From Clavibacter michiganensis (lineage in GTDB: Bacteria; Actinomycetota; Actinomycetes; Actinomycetales; Microbacteriaceae), in the NCBI GenBank assembly GCA_002150995.1, contig MDHJ01000001.1:806001-870000 (forward strand): 64,000 nucleotides of DNA, given 5' to 3'. The position numbers were made by a program, and so were the translations under genes. The notes beneath the pieces are model-generated. The model worked only from the letters and a program-made list of their open reading frames with translations, had not been told where the DNA came from and did not search any database. Positions 39,265 through 47,648 of this stretch are shown here, in pieces. Within the stretch, counting starts at the first letter, position 1. Each line of letters opens with the position of its first letter.

Positions 39265-40250
39265 GCGTCGCACCCCCCGACCTCCCGGTCGCCGACCGCG
39301 GGACCCGCCGCGGCGCCATCGAGCAGGCCGCATCGGTCGGCGCGAAGAGCCGTCGCGTCAAGAACCGCCTCACGTCGCGCCGCGCGACCGCCGCCGCCCT
39401 CATCATCGCGGTGCTCTGGACGCTGCCCACCTTCGGGCTGTTCGTCTCCTCGTTCCGCCCGGCCGGCCTCATCCAGACCACCGGCTGGTGGACCATCTTC
39501 CAGAACCCGGGCTTCACGCTCGACAACTACCAGGACGTGCTGCTCTCGACGTCCCAGTCGTCGCCGCAGCTCGGCTCGTACTTCGTGAACTCGCTCGCCA
39601 TCGCCATCCCGGCGACCCTGTTCCCGCTCGTCATCGCGTCCATGGCCGCGTACGCGTTCGCGTGGATCAAGTTCAAGGGCTCGAACTTCCTGTTCGTGCT
39701 GATCTTCGCGCTGCAGATCGTGCCGCTGCAGATGGCGCTCATCCCGCTGCTGCAGATGTTCACGCGCACCCTGCGGCCGCTGCAGGAGGCCGTGCACTCG
39801 GTCATCCCGATCATCCCCGACCAGGGCTACCTGCCGGTGTGGGTGGCGCACACGATCTTCGCGCTGCCGCTCGCGATCTTCCTGCTGCACAACTTCATCT
39901 CGGAGATCCCGGGCGAGGTCATCGAGGCGGCCCGGGTCGACGGCGCGAGCCACGGCCAGGTGTTCTTCCGCATCGTGCTGCCGCTGGCCCTCCCGGCCAT
40001 CGCGTCGTTCGCGATCTTCCAGTTCCTGTGGGTGTGGAACGACCTGCTCGTGGCGCTCATCTTCTCCGGCGGCACCGCGGACGTGGCGCCGCTCACGCAG
40101 CGCCTGGCGGAGCTCACGGGGACGCGCGGGCAGGACTGGCAGCGGCTCACCGCCGCCGCGTTCGTCTCGCTCATCGTGCCGCTCATCGTGTTCTTCAGCC
40201 TCCAGCGCTACTTCGTGCGCGGCCTGCTGGCGGGGTCCACGAAGGGCTGA
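39261..40250 (+). CDS. aglG: Sugar ABC transporter permease (AglG-like)
   Basis: In this 329-residue MalG-type permease the EAA loop is GEVIEAARVDGASHGQVFFRIVLP, and the length and C-terminal RYFVRGLLAGSTKG ending are those of AglG. An AAGGAG site within the aglF end precedes ATG 39261. No ATP-binding subunit or glucosidase gene follows, so the system presumably uses a shared MsiK-type ATPase encoded elsewhere. Confidence 0.85.
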   Translation: MSVAPPDLPVADRGTRRGAIEQAASVGAKSRRVKNRLTSRRATAAALIIAVLWTLPTFGLFVSSFRPAGLIQTTGWWTIFQNPGFTLDNYQDVLLSTSQSSPQLGSYFVNSLAIAIPATLFPLVIASMAAYAFAWIKFKGSNFLFVLIFALQIVPLQMALIPLLQMFTRTLRPLQEAVHSVIPIIPDQGYLPVWVAHTIFALPLAIFLLHNFISEIPGEVIEAARVDGASHGQVFFRIVLPLALPAIASFAIFQFLWVWNDLLVALIFSGGTADVAPLTQRLAELTGTRGQDWQRLTAAAFVSLIVPLIVFFSLQRYFVRGLLAGSTKG

Positions 40251-40267
40251 TCCGCCCGCGCGCCACC

Positions 40268-40305
40268 ACGGCCCGGTCGTCCGCTCACGCGGGCGGCCGG
40301 GCCGT
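40268..40305 (+). terminator. Terminator after the aglEFG-like operon
   Basis: Arms ACGGCCCGG (40268-40276) and CCGGGCCGT (40297-40305) enclose an inner CCGC/GCGG stem. The structure begins 18 bases after the last permease stop. Confidence 0.6.
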
Positions 40306-40364
40306 CGCCGTGCGCGCCGCGGGCGTGGTCGGGAGCGATCCCCCACGGGCGTAAAATCGCCGGA

Positions 40365-42254
40365 ATGACGAGGATGGGCGACATCGCCGCGGGCGGCGGG
40401 ATGCGTGGAGGGGGCGGACGCCCCGGGCGGGTGAGCGCGGCCGACGCCGACGCCCAGCGCGCGGCCAACGCCCAGGCGCCGAGGGTCGAGAACCTGCTCG
40501 GGCGCATCGCGGAGCTGTTCCGGCCGCACCGCCGCGCGCTGACGCTCACGGTCGTGCTCGTGCTCGTCGGCGCGGGGCTCACGGTGGTCCCGCCGCTGCT
40601 CACGCAGCAGGCGTTCGACCGCGGCCTCTTCCCGCCCACGGGCGGCCCCGACATCCCGGTGCTCGTGGAGCTCGTCTCCATCATGATCGTGGTGTGGGTC
40701 GCCGGCGCCGGGCTCGGCGTCTGGCAGACGTTCCTCACCGCCACCGTCGGCAACCGCGTCATGGGATCCATGCGCGTCGACCTGTTCCGGCACCTGCAGA
40801 GCATGGAGCTCGGCTTCTTCACGCGCACGAAGACCGGCGTGATCCAGTCGCGTCTCCAGAACGACGTGGGCGGCGTGGCCGCGGTCCTCACCAACACGGT
40901 CTCGAGCGTGCTCGGCAACACCGTCACCGTCATCGCGGCGCTCGTGGCGATGCTCGTGCTCAACTGGCAGCTGACCCTCGTCGCCGTCGTGCTCATGCCG
41001 GTCCTCGTGGTCGCGCAGCGCCGCGTCGGGCAGGTGCGCGCGCGCATCGCGTCGCGGACGCAGGAGTCCCTGTCGGACATGACCGCGATCACCCAGGAGA
41101 CCCTGTCGGTCTCCGGCATCCTGCTGTCCAAGAGCTTCAACCGCCAGGGCGCCGAGACCGAGCGCTACGAGGCCGAGAACCGCACGCAGATCCGGCTGCA
41201 GGTGAGCCAGCAGATGAGCGGGCAGTGGTTCTTCGCGCTCGTGCAGATCTTCCTCTCCATCATCCCGGCCATCGTCTACGTGGTCGCCGGGTTCCTCATC
41301 ACGGGCGGCGTCAGCATCACGGCGGGCACGATCGTGGCGTTCACGACCGTGCAGGCGCGCCTCATGTGGCCGCTCATCGGCCTCATGCGGGTCGCGCTCG
41401 ACCTGCAGACCTCGGGCGCCCTGTTCGCCCGCATCTTCGAGTACCTCGACCTCGAGCCCGCCATCCGCGACCGGCACGACGCGCGTCCGGTGCCCGCCGG
41501 TCCCGCGCTCGGCCGCGTCGCGTTCGACGACGTGCGCTTCTCCTACCCGGACACGCGACCCGGCGAGCGGCCCACCCTCGACGGCATGTCGTTCGAGATC
41601 CAGCCCGGCCAGTTCGCGGCGTTCGTCGGCCCCTCGGGCGCCGGCAAGACCACCGTGTCGTACCTGATCCCGCGGTTCCACGACGTGACCGGCGGCCGGG
41701 TGCTGTTCTCCGGCGAGGACGTGCGCGACCTCCAGCAGGAGTCGCTGCTGGAGAACATCGGCATCGTGAGCCAGGAGACGTACCTCTTCCACGCCACCAT
41801 CGGCGAGAACCTGCGCTACGCCCGGCCGGGCGTCACGCAGGAGCAGGTCGAGCAGGCGGCCCGGGCGGCGAACATCCACCAGACCATCGAGTCGTTCCCC
41901 GACGGCTACGACACCCTGGTGGGGGAGCGGGGCTACCGGCTCTCGGGCGGCGAGAAGCAGCGCATCGCGATCGCGCGGGTGCTGCTGAAGGACCCGGCCG
42001 TGCTCATCCTCGACGAGGCCACGAGCGCCCTCGACTCCATCTCGGAGCGCGTCGTGCAGCAGGCGCTCGACACGGCCTCCCGCGGCCGCACCACCATCGC
42101 CATCGCCCACCGCCTCTCGACCGTGGTCGACGCCGACGTGATCTTCGTGGTCGTGGCCGGCCGCATCGTGGAGCAGGGCACGCACGCGGAGCTGCTGGCA
42201 CGCCGCGGCGAGTACGCGCGCCTCTACAGCGACCAGCGCACCGAGGCCGCCTGA
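40365..42254 (+). CDS. ABC transporter, fused permease and ATP-binding domains (exporter type)
   Basis: This 629-residue half-transporter has six helices (residues about 55-345) followed by a nucleotide-binding domain with Walker A GPSGAGKT, signature LSGGEKQR, Walker B VLILDEATSALD and switch His in AIAHRLSTV. It is MsbA/LmrA-like and should act as a homodimer exporting a lipid or drug; the substrate is unknown. A TAAAAT hexamer at 40352-40357 lies 7 bases before ATG 40365, which may mean a leaderless message. Confidence 0.9.
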   Translation: MTRMGDIAAGGGMRGGGGRPGRVSAADADAQRAANAQAPRVENLLGRIAELFRPHRRALTLTVVLVLVGAGLTVVPPLLTQQAFDRGLFPPTGGPDIPVLVELVSIMIVVWVAGAGLGVWQTFLTATVGNRVMGSMRVDLFRHLQSMELGFFTRTKTGVIQSRLQNDVGGVAAVLTNTVSSVLGNTVTVIAALVAMLVLNWQLTLVAVVLMPVLVVAQRRVGQVRARIASRTQESLSDMTAITQETLSVSGILLSKSFNRQGAETERYEAENRTQIRLQVSQQMSGQWFFALVQIFLSIIPAIVYVVAGFLITGGVSITAGTIVAFTTVQARLMWPLIGLMRVALDLQTSGALFARIFEYLDLEPAIRDRHDARPVPAGPALGRVAFDDVRFSYPDTRPGERPTLDGMSFEIQPGQFAAFVGPSGAGKTTVSYLIPRFHDVTGGRVLFSGEDVRDLQQESLLENIGIVSQETYLFHATIGENLRYARPGVTQEQVEQAARAANIHQTIESFPDGYDTLVGERGYRLSGGEKQRIAIARVLLKDPAVLILDEATSALDSISERVVQQALDTASRGRTTIAIAHRLSTVVDADVIFVVVAGRIVEQGTHAELLARRGEYARLYSDQRTEAA

Positions 42255-42266
42255 GCCGGCGCCCCT

Positions 42267-42306
42267 CCCCGACGACGGACCGCCCCGCCCCGACGACGGA
42301 CCGCCC
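42267..42306. repeat. Direct repeat, two 19-base copies
   Basis: CCCCGACGACGGACCGCCC occurs at 42267-42285 and again at 42288-42306. The second copy forms the left part of the terminator hairpin that follows. Confidence 0.75.
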
Positions 42307-42329
42307 GCCCGCGAGGCGGACGGGCGGTC
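42299..42329. terminator. Bidirectional terminator between the ABC exporter and DUF305 genes
   Basis: Arms 42299-42312 and 42316-42329 (outer pair GACCGCCCG / CGGGCGGTC, inner CCGC/GCGG, one mismatch, GAG loop) lie between convergent genes. Confidence 0.7.
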
Positions 42330-42354
42330 GGGCACACAGGGGCGCGACGCGCGG

Positions 42355-43122
42355 TCAGGACCGGGCGTCGAGGAGCTGCTGCATGTAGAGGATCTCCTTG
42401 TCCTGCACCGTGACCATGCCCGTGGCGAGGTCGGTGACGAGGGGGTTCCTCGACCGGTCGAGGAGGGCCTGGGCCATCTCCACGCCGCCACGGTGGTGGG
42501 CGATCATGAGGGTGAGGTACTTCCTCTCGGCGTCCACGCCCGTGAGCCCCCGCAGCTCGTCGAGGTCGGCCTGCGACGCGAGGCCCGGCATGGTGGCGCC
42601 GGGGGTCATGTCCATCGACCCGTGATCGGTCCGGCCGTCGAGCGTGGGGAGGGTCATCCACGTCATGCGCGCCTGCGACGGCGCCTGGTCGAGGCCCCAG
42701 GAGGTGAGGAACGCGTACATCTGGCCGGCCTGCTGCGACTGCGCCTGGGCGATGTCCTGCGCGATGAGCTTCACCTCGGGGTCGTCCGTGCGGTCGATGA
42801 TCAGCAGCGACATCTGCACGGCCTGCTCGTGGTGCACCTGCATGTCGCGGGAGAACCCCGCCTCCGCGCTGTTGGTGCTCGGCGTCAGGGCCGAGACGGG
42901 CGCGGTGACGCGGCCGACGAGCAGTCCGGCGACGACCAGGGCGACCGCCACGATGCCGGCGGCCAGGCCGATGCGGATGCGGCGTCCCCGGGCGCGCGCC
43001 TGGTCGCCGTGCGCGATGAGGCCCTCGAGCTCCTCCTCGCGGATGTCGTCGTCCGGGACGTGGTCGATCACCACGTCCGCGTCACCGTCGCGCCCGGAGG
43101 CGTCGACCCCGCGATCCGCCAC
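42355..43122 (-). CDS. DUF305 family membrane-anchored protein
   Basis: This 255-residue protein has a single transmembrane helix (residues about 47-67, IGLAAGIVAVALVVAGLLVG) and an extracytoplasmic four-helix DUF305 domain. The hallmark His/Met-rich motifs are MQVHHEQAVQMSLL and MIAHHRGGVEMAQ. DUF305 proteins such as CopM have been linked to copper binding; that role here is inference. The GTG start at 43122 follows 2 bases after the DUF3105 stop, so the two genes form a translationally coupled pair. Confidence 0.85.
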   Translation of the reverse strand: MADRGVDASGRDGDADVVIDHVPDDDIREEELEGLIAHGDQARARGRRIRIGLAAGIVAVALVVAGLLVGRVTAPVSALTPSTNSAEAGFSRDMQVHHEQAVQMSLLIIDRTDDPEVKLIAQDIAQAQSQQAGQMYAFLTSWGLDQAPSQARMTWMTLPTLDGRTDHGSMDMTPGATMPGLASQADLDELRGLTGVDAERKYLTLMIAHHRGGVEMAQALLDRSRNPLVTDLATGMVTVQDKEILYMQQLLDARS

Positions 43123-43124
43123 GA

Positions 43125-43868
43125 TCAGCCGACCCGGCCCTCGCCCTCGAGCGCGCCGGTGCACGCGGCGCCGGCCTCGGGGGCGTCGGGGCTCTTCCAG
43201 TACTTGGCCATGAAGTCCTTGATGCGCTGGTCGTCGACCGAGTCGACCTTCACCTGCGCGCCCCAGGCGGAGAGGGCGATGGGGGTGTCGATGCCCTCGT
43301 AGGGGGACATGGTGACGTAGCCGCCGAACGACTCCGCGTACTTCTGCAGGTTCGAGAGGTCGTCGCCGGTGACCTGGTCGGCGTCGTAGGTGATCCACAC
43401 GGCGCCGTGCTCGAGGTCGTGCACCGCGTTCTCGTTCGGCTGCGGCTGGTCGTAGACGCCGCAGTTCAGCCACATGGCGTTGTGCTCGCCACCGGCCGGC
43501 GGGCTCATGCCCTGGTACTTGGCGGCGTAGTCGACCGTGCCCTGCACGTGCGTGCTGGGGAGCGACTCCCACGTCTGCAGGCCCTGGATGGTGATGTCGT
43601 CCGGATCCTGCTTCGGCGTGCCGCTGGAGACGACCACGCCGATGACGATCGCGACGACGGCGACCGCGGCCACGGATCCCGTGATGATGCCGACGAGGCG
43701 GTTGCGACGCGCGCGGTCCTGCTGCTTCTTCAGCGCGGCCACCTTCTCGGCGCGGCGCGCCTCCCGCTGCTGCTTGACCGTGAGGTCCTTCTGGGCCTGC
43801 TTGGCGGTCGGCGGGACGGGCCGTCCGCTCGTGTCGCCGGAGGGCGTGGTGTCGTCGCGTCGCGCCAC
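43125..43868 (-). CDS. DUF3105 family membrane-anchored protein
   Basis: This 247-residue protein has a Lys/Arg-rich cytosolic N-terminal segment, one helix (residues about 60-82, LVGIITGSVAAVAVVAIVIG), and then a DUF3105 domain with [38 protein letters not shown] and a C-terminal cysteine. GTG 43868 is favoured by the AGAAGGA ribosome site; the frame is open to 44030 but without homology-like sequence. It is paired with DUF305, with which it is often neighboured in actinobacteria. The function is unknown. Confidence 0.82.
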   Translation of the reverse strand: MARRDDTTPSGDTSGRPVPPTAKQAQKDLTVKQQREARRAEKVAALKKQQDRARRNRLVGIITGSVAAVAVVAIVIGVVVSSGTPKQDPDDITIQGLQTWESLPSTHVQGTVDYAAKYQGMSPPAGGEHNAMWLNCGVYDQPQPNENAVHDLEHGAVWITYDADQVTGDDLSNLQKYAESFGGYVTMSPYEGIDTPIALSAWGAQVKVDSVDDQRIKDFMAKYWKSPDAPEAGAACTGALEGEGRVG

Positions 43869-43953
43869 GGATGGTCCTTCTCTGCTGGGGGAACGTGGGG
43901 CCAGGGTAACGGTCGGGGCTGGGCGCCCCCTGCTGGAGCGGACCGGCGCCCCC

Positions 43954-43982
43954 GTAACAGCGCGTACGGGCGCGCCTACACT
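43954..43982 (+). promoter_or_regulatory. Probable promoter of cbs-metB
   Basis: GTAACA (43954-43959), a 17-base spacer and TACACT (43977-43982) lie 54 bases before the cbs start. The -10 is good and the -35 moderate. Confidence 0.45.
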
Positions 43983-44035
43983 GGACGGGCGGTCCCGTCG
44001 GATCGCGCACCTCAGAGCCGGGAGCCCCACCTCAC

Positions 44036-45400
44036 GTGAAGTACGCCGACACGATCCTCGACCTCATCGGGAACACCCCGCTCGTCAAGCTGAACCGGGT
44101 GGTCGAGGGCATCCAGGCGACCGTGCTGGTGAAGGTCGAGTACCTGAACCCCGGCGGCAGCGCGAAGGACCGCATCGCGACCCGCATCATCGACGCCGCC
44201 GAGCGCGACGGGAAGCTGCAGCCCGGCGGCACGATCGTCGAGCCCACGTCCGGCAACACCGGCGTCGGCCTCGCGCTCGTCGCCCAGCAGCGCGGCTACC
44301 GCTGCGTGTTCGTCCTGCCGGACAAGGTCGGGGAGGACAAGCGGAACGTCCTCACGGCGTACGGCGCCGAGATCGTCGTCACGCCCACCTCCGTGGCGCC
44401 CGACCACCCCGACTCCTACTACTCGGTGAGCGACCGGCTCGCGCGCGAGATCCCGGGCGCGTTCAAGCCCGACCAGTACTCCAACCCGAACGGGCCGCTC
44501 AGCCACTACGAGACCACGGGTCCGGAGATCTGGCGCGACACCGAGGGGGAGATCACCCACTTCGTGGCGGGCGTCGGGACCGGCGGCACCATCAGCGGCG
44601 TCGGCCGCTACCTCAAGGAGGTGTCGGAGGGGCGCGTGCGCATCGTCGGCGCCGACCCCGAGGGCTCGGTGTACTCCGGCGGCACCGGCCGCCCGTACCT
44701 CGTCGAGGGCGTGGGGGAGGACTTCTGGCCGGCGGCCTACGACCCCGACGTGGTCGACGAGGTCATCGCGTCGAGCGACCAGGAGTCGTTCGACATGACG
44801 CTCCGGCTCGCGCGCGAGGAGGGGCTGCTCGTCGGCGGGTCGAGCGGCATGGCGGTCGTCTCCGCCCTCAAGGCCGCGAAGGACCTCGGCCCCGACGACG
44901 TCATGGTCGTCCTCCTGCCCGACGGCGGCCGCGGCTACCTCGGCAAGATCTTCAACGAGCGGTGGATGCGCTCCTACGGGTTCGCGAAGGTGTCCGGCGA
45001 GCGCACGGTCGCCGACGTGATGAGCGCGAAGACCGGCAGCCTGCCGGACCTCGTGCACGCGCACCCGAACGACACCATCCGCGACGCCATCCGCATCATG
45101 ACCGAGTACGACGTCTCGCAGCTGCCGGTCCTCGCGGCCGAGCCCCCCGTCGTCATGGGCGAGGTGGCGGGGGCCGTGGACGAGCGCAGCCTGCTGGAGC
45201 TGGTGTTCAGCGGCCGCGCGCAGCTGTCCGACCAGGTGGGGCCGTTCGCCGGCGACGCCTTCGGCCTCATCGGCGTCAACGAGACCGTGCCCGAGGCGTG
45301 GCGCGCGCTCGGATCCGCCGACGCGCTCATGGTGAGCGACGGCGGCAAGCCCGTCGGCGTCATCACCCGGCACGACCTCCTGACCTACCTCACCGACTGA
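44036..45400 (+). CDS. cbs: Cystathionine beta-synthase
   Basis: In this 454-residue PLP enzyme, serine plus homocysteine gives cystathionine, the first step of reverse transsulfuration. The PLP lysine is in LNPGGSAKDRIA (Lys44), the phosphate-binding loop is GTGGTISG, and EPTSGNTGVGLA is the substrate loop. The C-terminal pair of CBS domains (residues about 320-454) distinguishes it from plain cysteine synthase. GTG start 44036. The metB gene follows after 47 bases. Confidence 0.92.
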   Translation: MKYADTILDLIGNTPLVKLNRVVEGIQATVLVKVEYLNPGGSAKDRIATRIIDAAERDGKLQPGGTIVEPTSGNTGVGLALVAQQRGYRCVFVLPDKVGEDKRNVLTAYGAEIVVTPTSVAPDHPDSYYSVSDRLAREIPGAFKPDQYSNPNGPLSHYETTGPEIWRDTEGEITHFVAGVGTGGTISGVGRYLKEVSEGRVRIVGADPEGSVYSGGTGRPYLVEGVGEDFWPAAYDPDVVDEVIASSDQESFDMTLRLAREEGLLVGGSSGMAVVSALKAAKDLGPDDVMVVLLPDGGRGYLGKIFNERWMRSYGFAKVSGERTVADVMSAKTGSLPDLVHAHPNDTIRDAIRIMTEYDVSQLPVLAAEPPVVMGEVAGAVDERSLLELVFSGRAQLSDQVGPFAGDAFGLIGVNETVPEAWRALGSADALMVSDGGKPVGVITRHDLLTYLTD

Positions 45401-45447
45401 TCCGCCGGCCGAGGCCCGCGATCCCCCGACGCACAGAGACGAGCACC

Positions 45448-46619
45448 GTGAGCGACAAGCACGACTTCGACACCCGCGCGATCCACGCCGGGCAGGACCC
45501 GGATCCCATCACGGGCGCCGTGATCCCGCCCCTCTACCTGACGAGCACGTTCGTCCAGGACGGCATCGGCGGCCTCCGCGGCGGCTACGAGTACGCGCGG
45601 AGCGCCAACCCCACGCGCACCGGCCTGCAGGAGCTCCTCGCGTCGCTCGAGCGGGGCCGCCACGCGTTCTCGTTCGCCTCCGGCCTCGCGGCCGAGGACA
45701 CCCTGCTGCGCGCGATCACCCGTCCGGGCGACCGCATCGTGCTGAGCGACGACGTGTACGGCGGCACCTACCGCCTGCTCACGCGCGTCCTGGGCGAATG
45801 GGGCGTCGTCGTGGAGACCGTCGACATGAGCGACCTCGCCGCGGTGGAGCGGGTCCTCGGGTCCGGCCCCGCGAAGGTCCTCTGGGTCGAGACGCCCAGC
45901 AACCCGCTCATGAAGATCAGCGACATCCGCGCGCTCGCCGACCTCGGGCACGCGGCCGGCGCCACCGTGGTCGTCGACAACACCTTCGCCTCGCCGTACC
46001 TGCAGCAGCCGCTCACGCTCGGCGCCGACGTGGTCGTGCACTCCACCACGAAGTACCTCGGCGGGCACTCCGACGTGCTCGGGGGCGCGCTGATCCTCGA
46101 CGACGATGAGCTGGCGGAGAAGGTCGGCTTCCTGCAGTTCGCCGTCGGCGCCGTCTCCGGCCCCATGGACGCGTGGCTCACCACGCGGGGCATCAAGACC
46201 CTCGCCGTGCGCGTCGAGCGCCACTCCTCCAACGCGGAGGAGATCGCCGCGTTCCTGCAGCAGCACCCCGACGTGACGGCCGTGCACTACCCGGGCCTGC
46301 CCGAGCACCCGGGCCACGACATCGCGAAGTCGCAGATGTCGGGCTTCGGCGGCATGATCTCGTTCCAGGTGCGCGGGGAGCGAAGGCCGCGCGCCGCGTC
46401 GTGGAGGGGACCCGCGTCTTCCAGCTCGCGGAGTCGCTGGGCGGCGTCGAGTCGCTCATCAGCTACCCGTCCGAGATGACGCACGCGTCCGTCAAGGGCA
46501 CCCCGCTGGAGGTGCCGGACGACCTCGTGCGCCTGTCGGTCGGCATCGAGGCGGTCGAGGACCTCGTGGTCGACCTCGAGCGCGCGCTCGGCAAGGCGCT
46601 CAAGCAGGGCAAGCACTAG
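45448..46619 (+). pseudogene. metB: Cystathionine gamma-synthase/lyase, split by a one-base frameshift
   Basis: The first 310 codons from GTG 45448 give a normal Cys/Met-metabolism PLP enzyme: FDTRAIHAGQDPDPITGAVI, YEYARSANPTRTGLQELLA and the PLP lysine in VHSTTKYLGGHSDVLGG. In a GGGG run at 46375-46378 the frame breaks, and the family ending KAARRVVEGTRVFQLAESLG ... YPSEMTHASV is in the next frame to 46619. One added G restores about 390 residues. With cbs next door it completes transsulfuration; whether it works as synthase or lyase cannot be decided from sequence. The break is probably a sequence error. Confidence 0.85.
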
Positions 46620-46634
46620 GCGCGGGGCACGGGC

Positions 46635-46672
46635 GGGGCGTCGGCGCGGATCCGTCCGCGCACCGACGTCCC
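46635..46672. terminator. Bidirectional terminator between metB and rnhA
   Basis: Arms 46635-46650 and 46655-46672 (GTCGG-CGCGGA with TCCGCG and CCGAC, one unpaired base) with a TCCG loop lie between the convergent genes. Confidence 0.6.
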
Positions 46673-46694
46673 TGCCGTGCGGCCGGTCGTCCGC

Positions 46695-47459
46695 TCAGGG
46701 GAGCAGGAGCCGCACGGCCTCGTCGACGCTCACGCCGCGGTCCCGCGCGTGGGCGCTGAGCCGGGCCATCGCGTCGCGGTCGAGCGCGATCGTGAGGGTG
46801 GTGTCGCCGGGCTCCGGCGCCGCCTCCTCGTCGAACGCGTCGAAGTCGAACAGGCCGGGCTGCGCGGGGGCCTCCGCCTCCAGCTCCTCGGCGGCGGCGA
46901 CGACGGGATCGGCCGCGCGCGCGGCGTCCGCCTCCACGGCCGCGGCCTCGGAGGCCGCGTCGGCGTCACCCGGGTCGGCCGGGTCGTCGGCGGCGTGACC
47001 GGCCCAGCCGGGCCCCGCCGGGATGGCGCTGCGGCCCTGGAAGGCGGTCGCCACGGCGCGTGCGCGCACGTCGGCGGCCTCGTTCAGCGGGTGGTTCGCG
47101 TGCCCCTTGACCCACTCGAAGCGGTAGCGCCGGCCCTGGATCTCGGCGTCGATCTCCTTGAGCAGCTCCACGTTGAGCACCGGCTTGCCGTCGCCCTTCC
47201 GCCAGCCCTTGCGCTTCCACCCGGGCATCCACTTCGTCACCGAGTTGATGACGTACTGGCTGTCGCAGAGCACGAGGAGGTCGTCGTCGAGGTGGGCGGT
47301 CGCGCGGAACAGCTCGAGCACGGCCTTGAGCTCGCCCTGGTTGTTCGTGGCGTGCGCCCAGCCGCCCGCGGCCCAGTGCTCGTCGTCGACGTACCAGGCC
47401 CATCCGGCGGGGCCGGGGTTGCCGAGCGCGGATCCGTCTGCCGCGGCGGTGATCGTCAC
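46695..47459 (-). CDS. rnhA: Ribonuclease HI with C-terminal extension
   Basis: In this 254-residue protein the first 150 residues are RNase HI, which degrades RNA in RNA-DNA hybrids. Active-site acids lie in AADGSALGNPG (Asp), NNQGELKAV (Glu), LLCDSQYVINS (Asp) and NEAADVRARA (Asp), with WVKGHANHPLN before the last. About 100 extra residues follow: an Ala/Asp/Glu-rich linker, PAQPGLFDFDAFDEE, and a terminal TLTIALDRDAMARLSAHARDRG... that resembles a ribbon-helix-helix fold. GTG 47459 is preceded by GAGGCACC. Confidence 0.85.
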   Translation of the reverse strand: MTITAAADGSALGNPGPAGWAWYVDDEHWAAGGWAHATNNQGELKAVLELFRATAHLDDDLLVLCDSQYVINSVTKWMPGWKRKGWRKGDGKPVLNVELLKEIDAEIQGRRYRFEWVKGHANHPLNEAADVRARAVATAFQGRSAIPAGPGWAGHAADDPADPGDADAASEAAAVEADAARAADPVVAAAEELEAEAPAQPGLFDFDAFDEEAAPEPGDTTLTIALDRDAMARLSAHARDRGVSVDEAVRLLLP

Positions 47460-47567
47460 AGGTGGTGCCTCTCGTCGGTGGACGACCAGTCTGCCGCAGG
47501 GCGACGACCCGCCACGCCGCGCGTCCCGTGGGCCCGCTGGACCGTCGCAGGCACTCGTCATCCCGCG

Positions 47568-47594
47568 TGTGACTGTCACATGTGACAATGTGAC
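47568..47594. promoter_or_regulatory. Cluster of LacI-type operator half-sites upstream of the arabinose-locus regulator
   Basis: TGTGA-CTG-TCACA (47568-47580) overlaps the perfect palindrome TGTCACATGTGACA (47574-47587) and a further TGTGA (47590-47594). They lie 55-80 bases upstream of the lacI-type gene at 47649, a likely autoregulatory site related to that at the araB promoter. Confidence 0.65.
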
Positions 47595-47648
47595 AGCTGC
47601 GCCGCACGGCGCCGCAGGGGCACGGGCCCCGCACGAGGACGAGGGTCG

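Noticed and set aside
39222-42491. Over 1000-codon antisense open frame opposite the AglG-like and ABC exporter genes
   Set aside because: Same shadow effect; low-complexity product and well-supported genes on the other strand.
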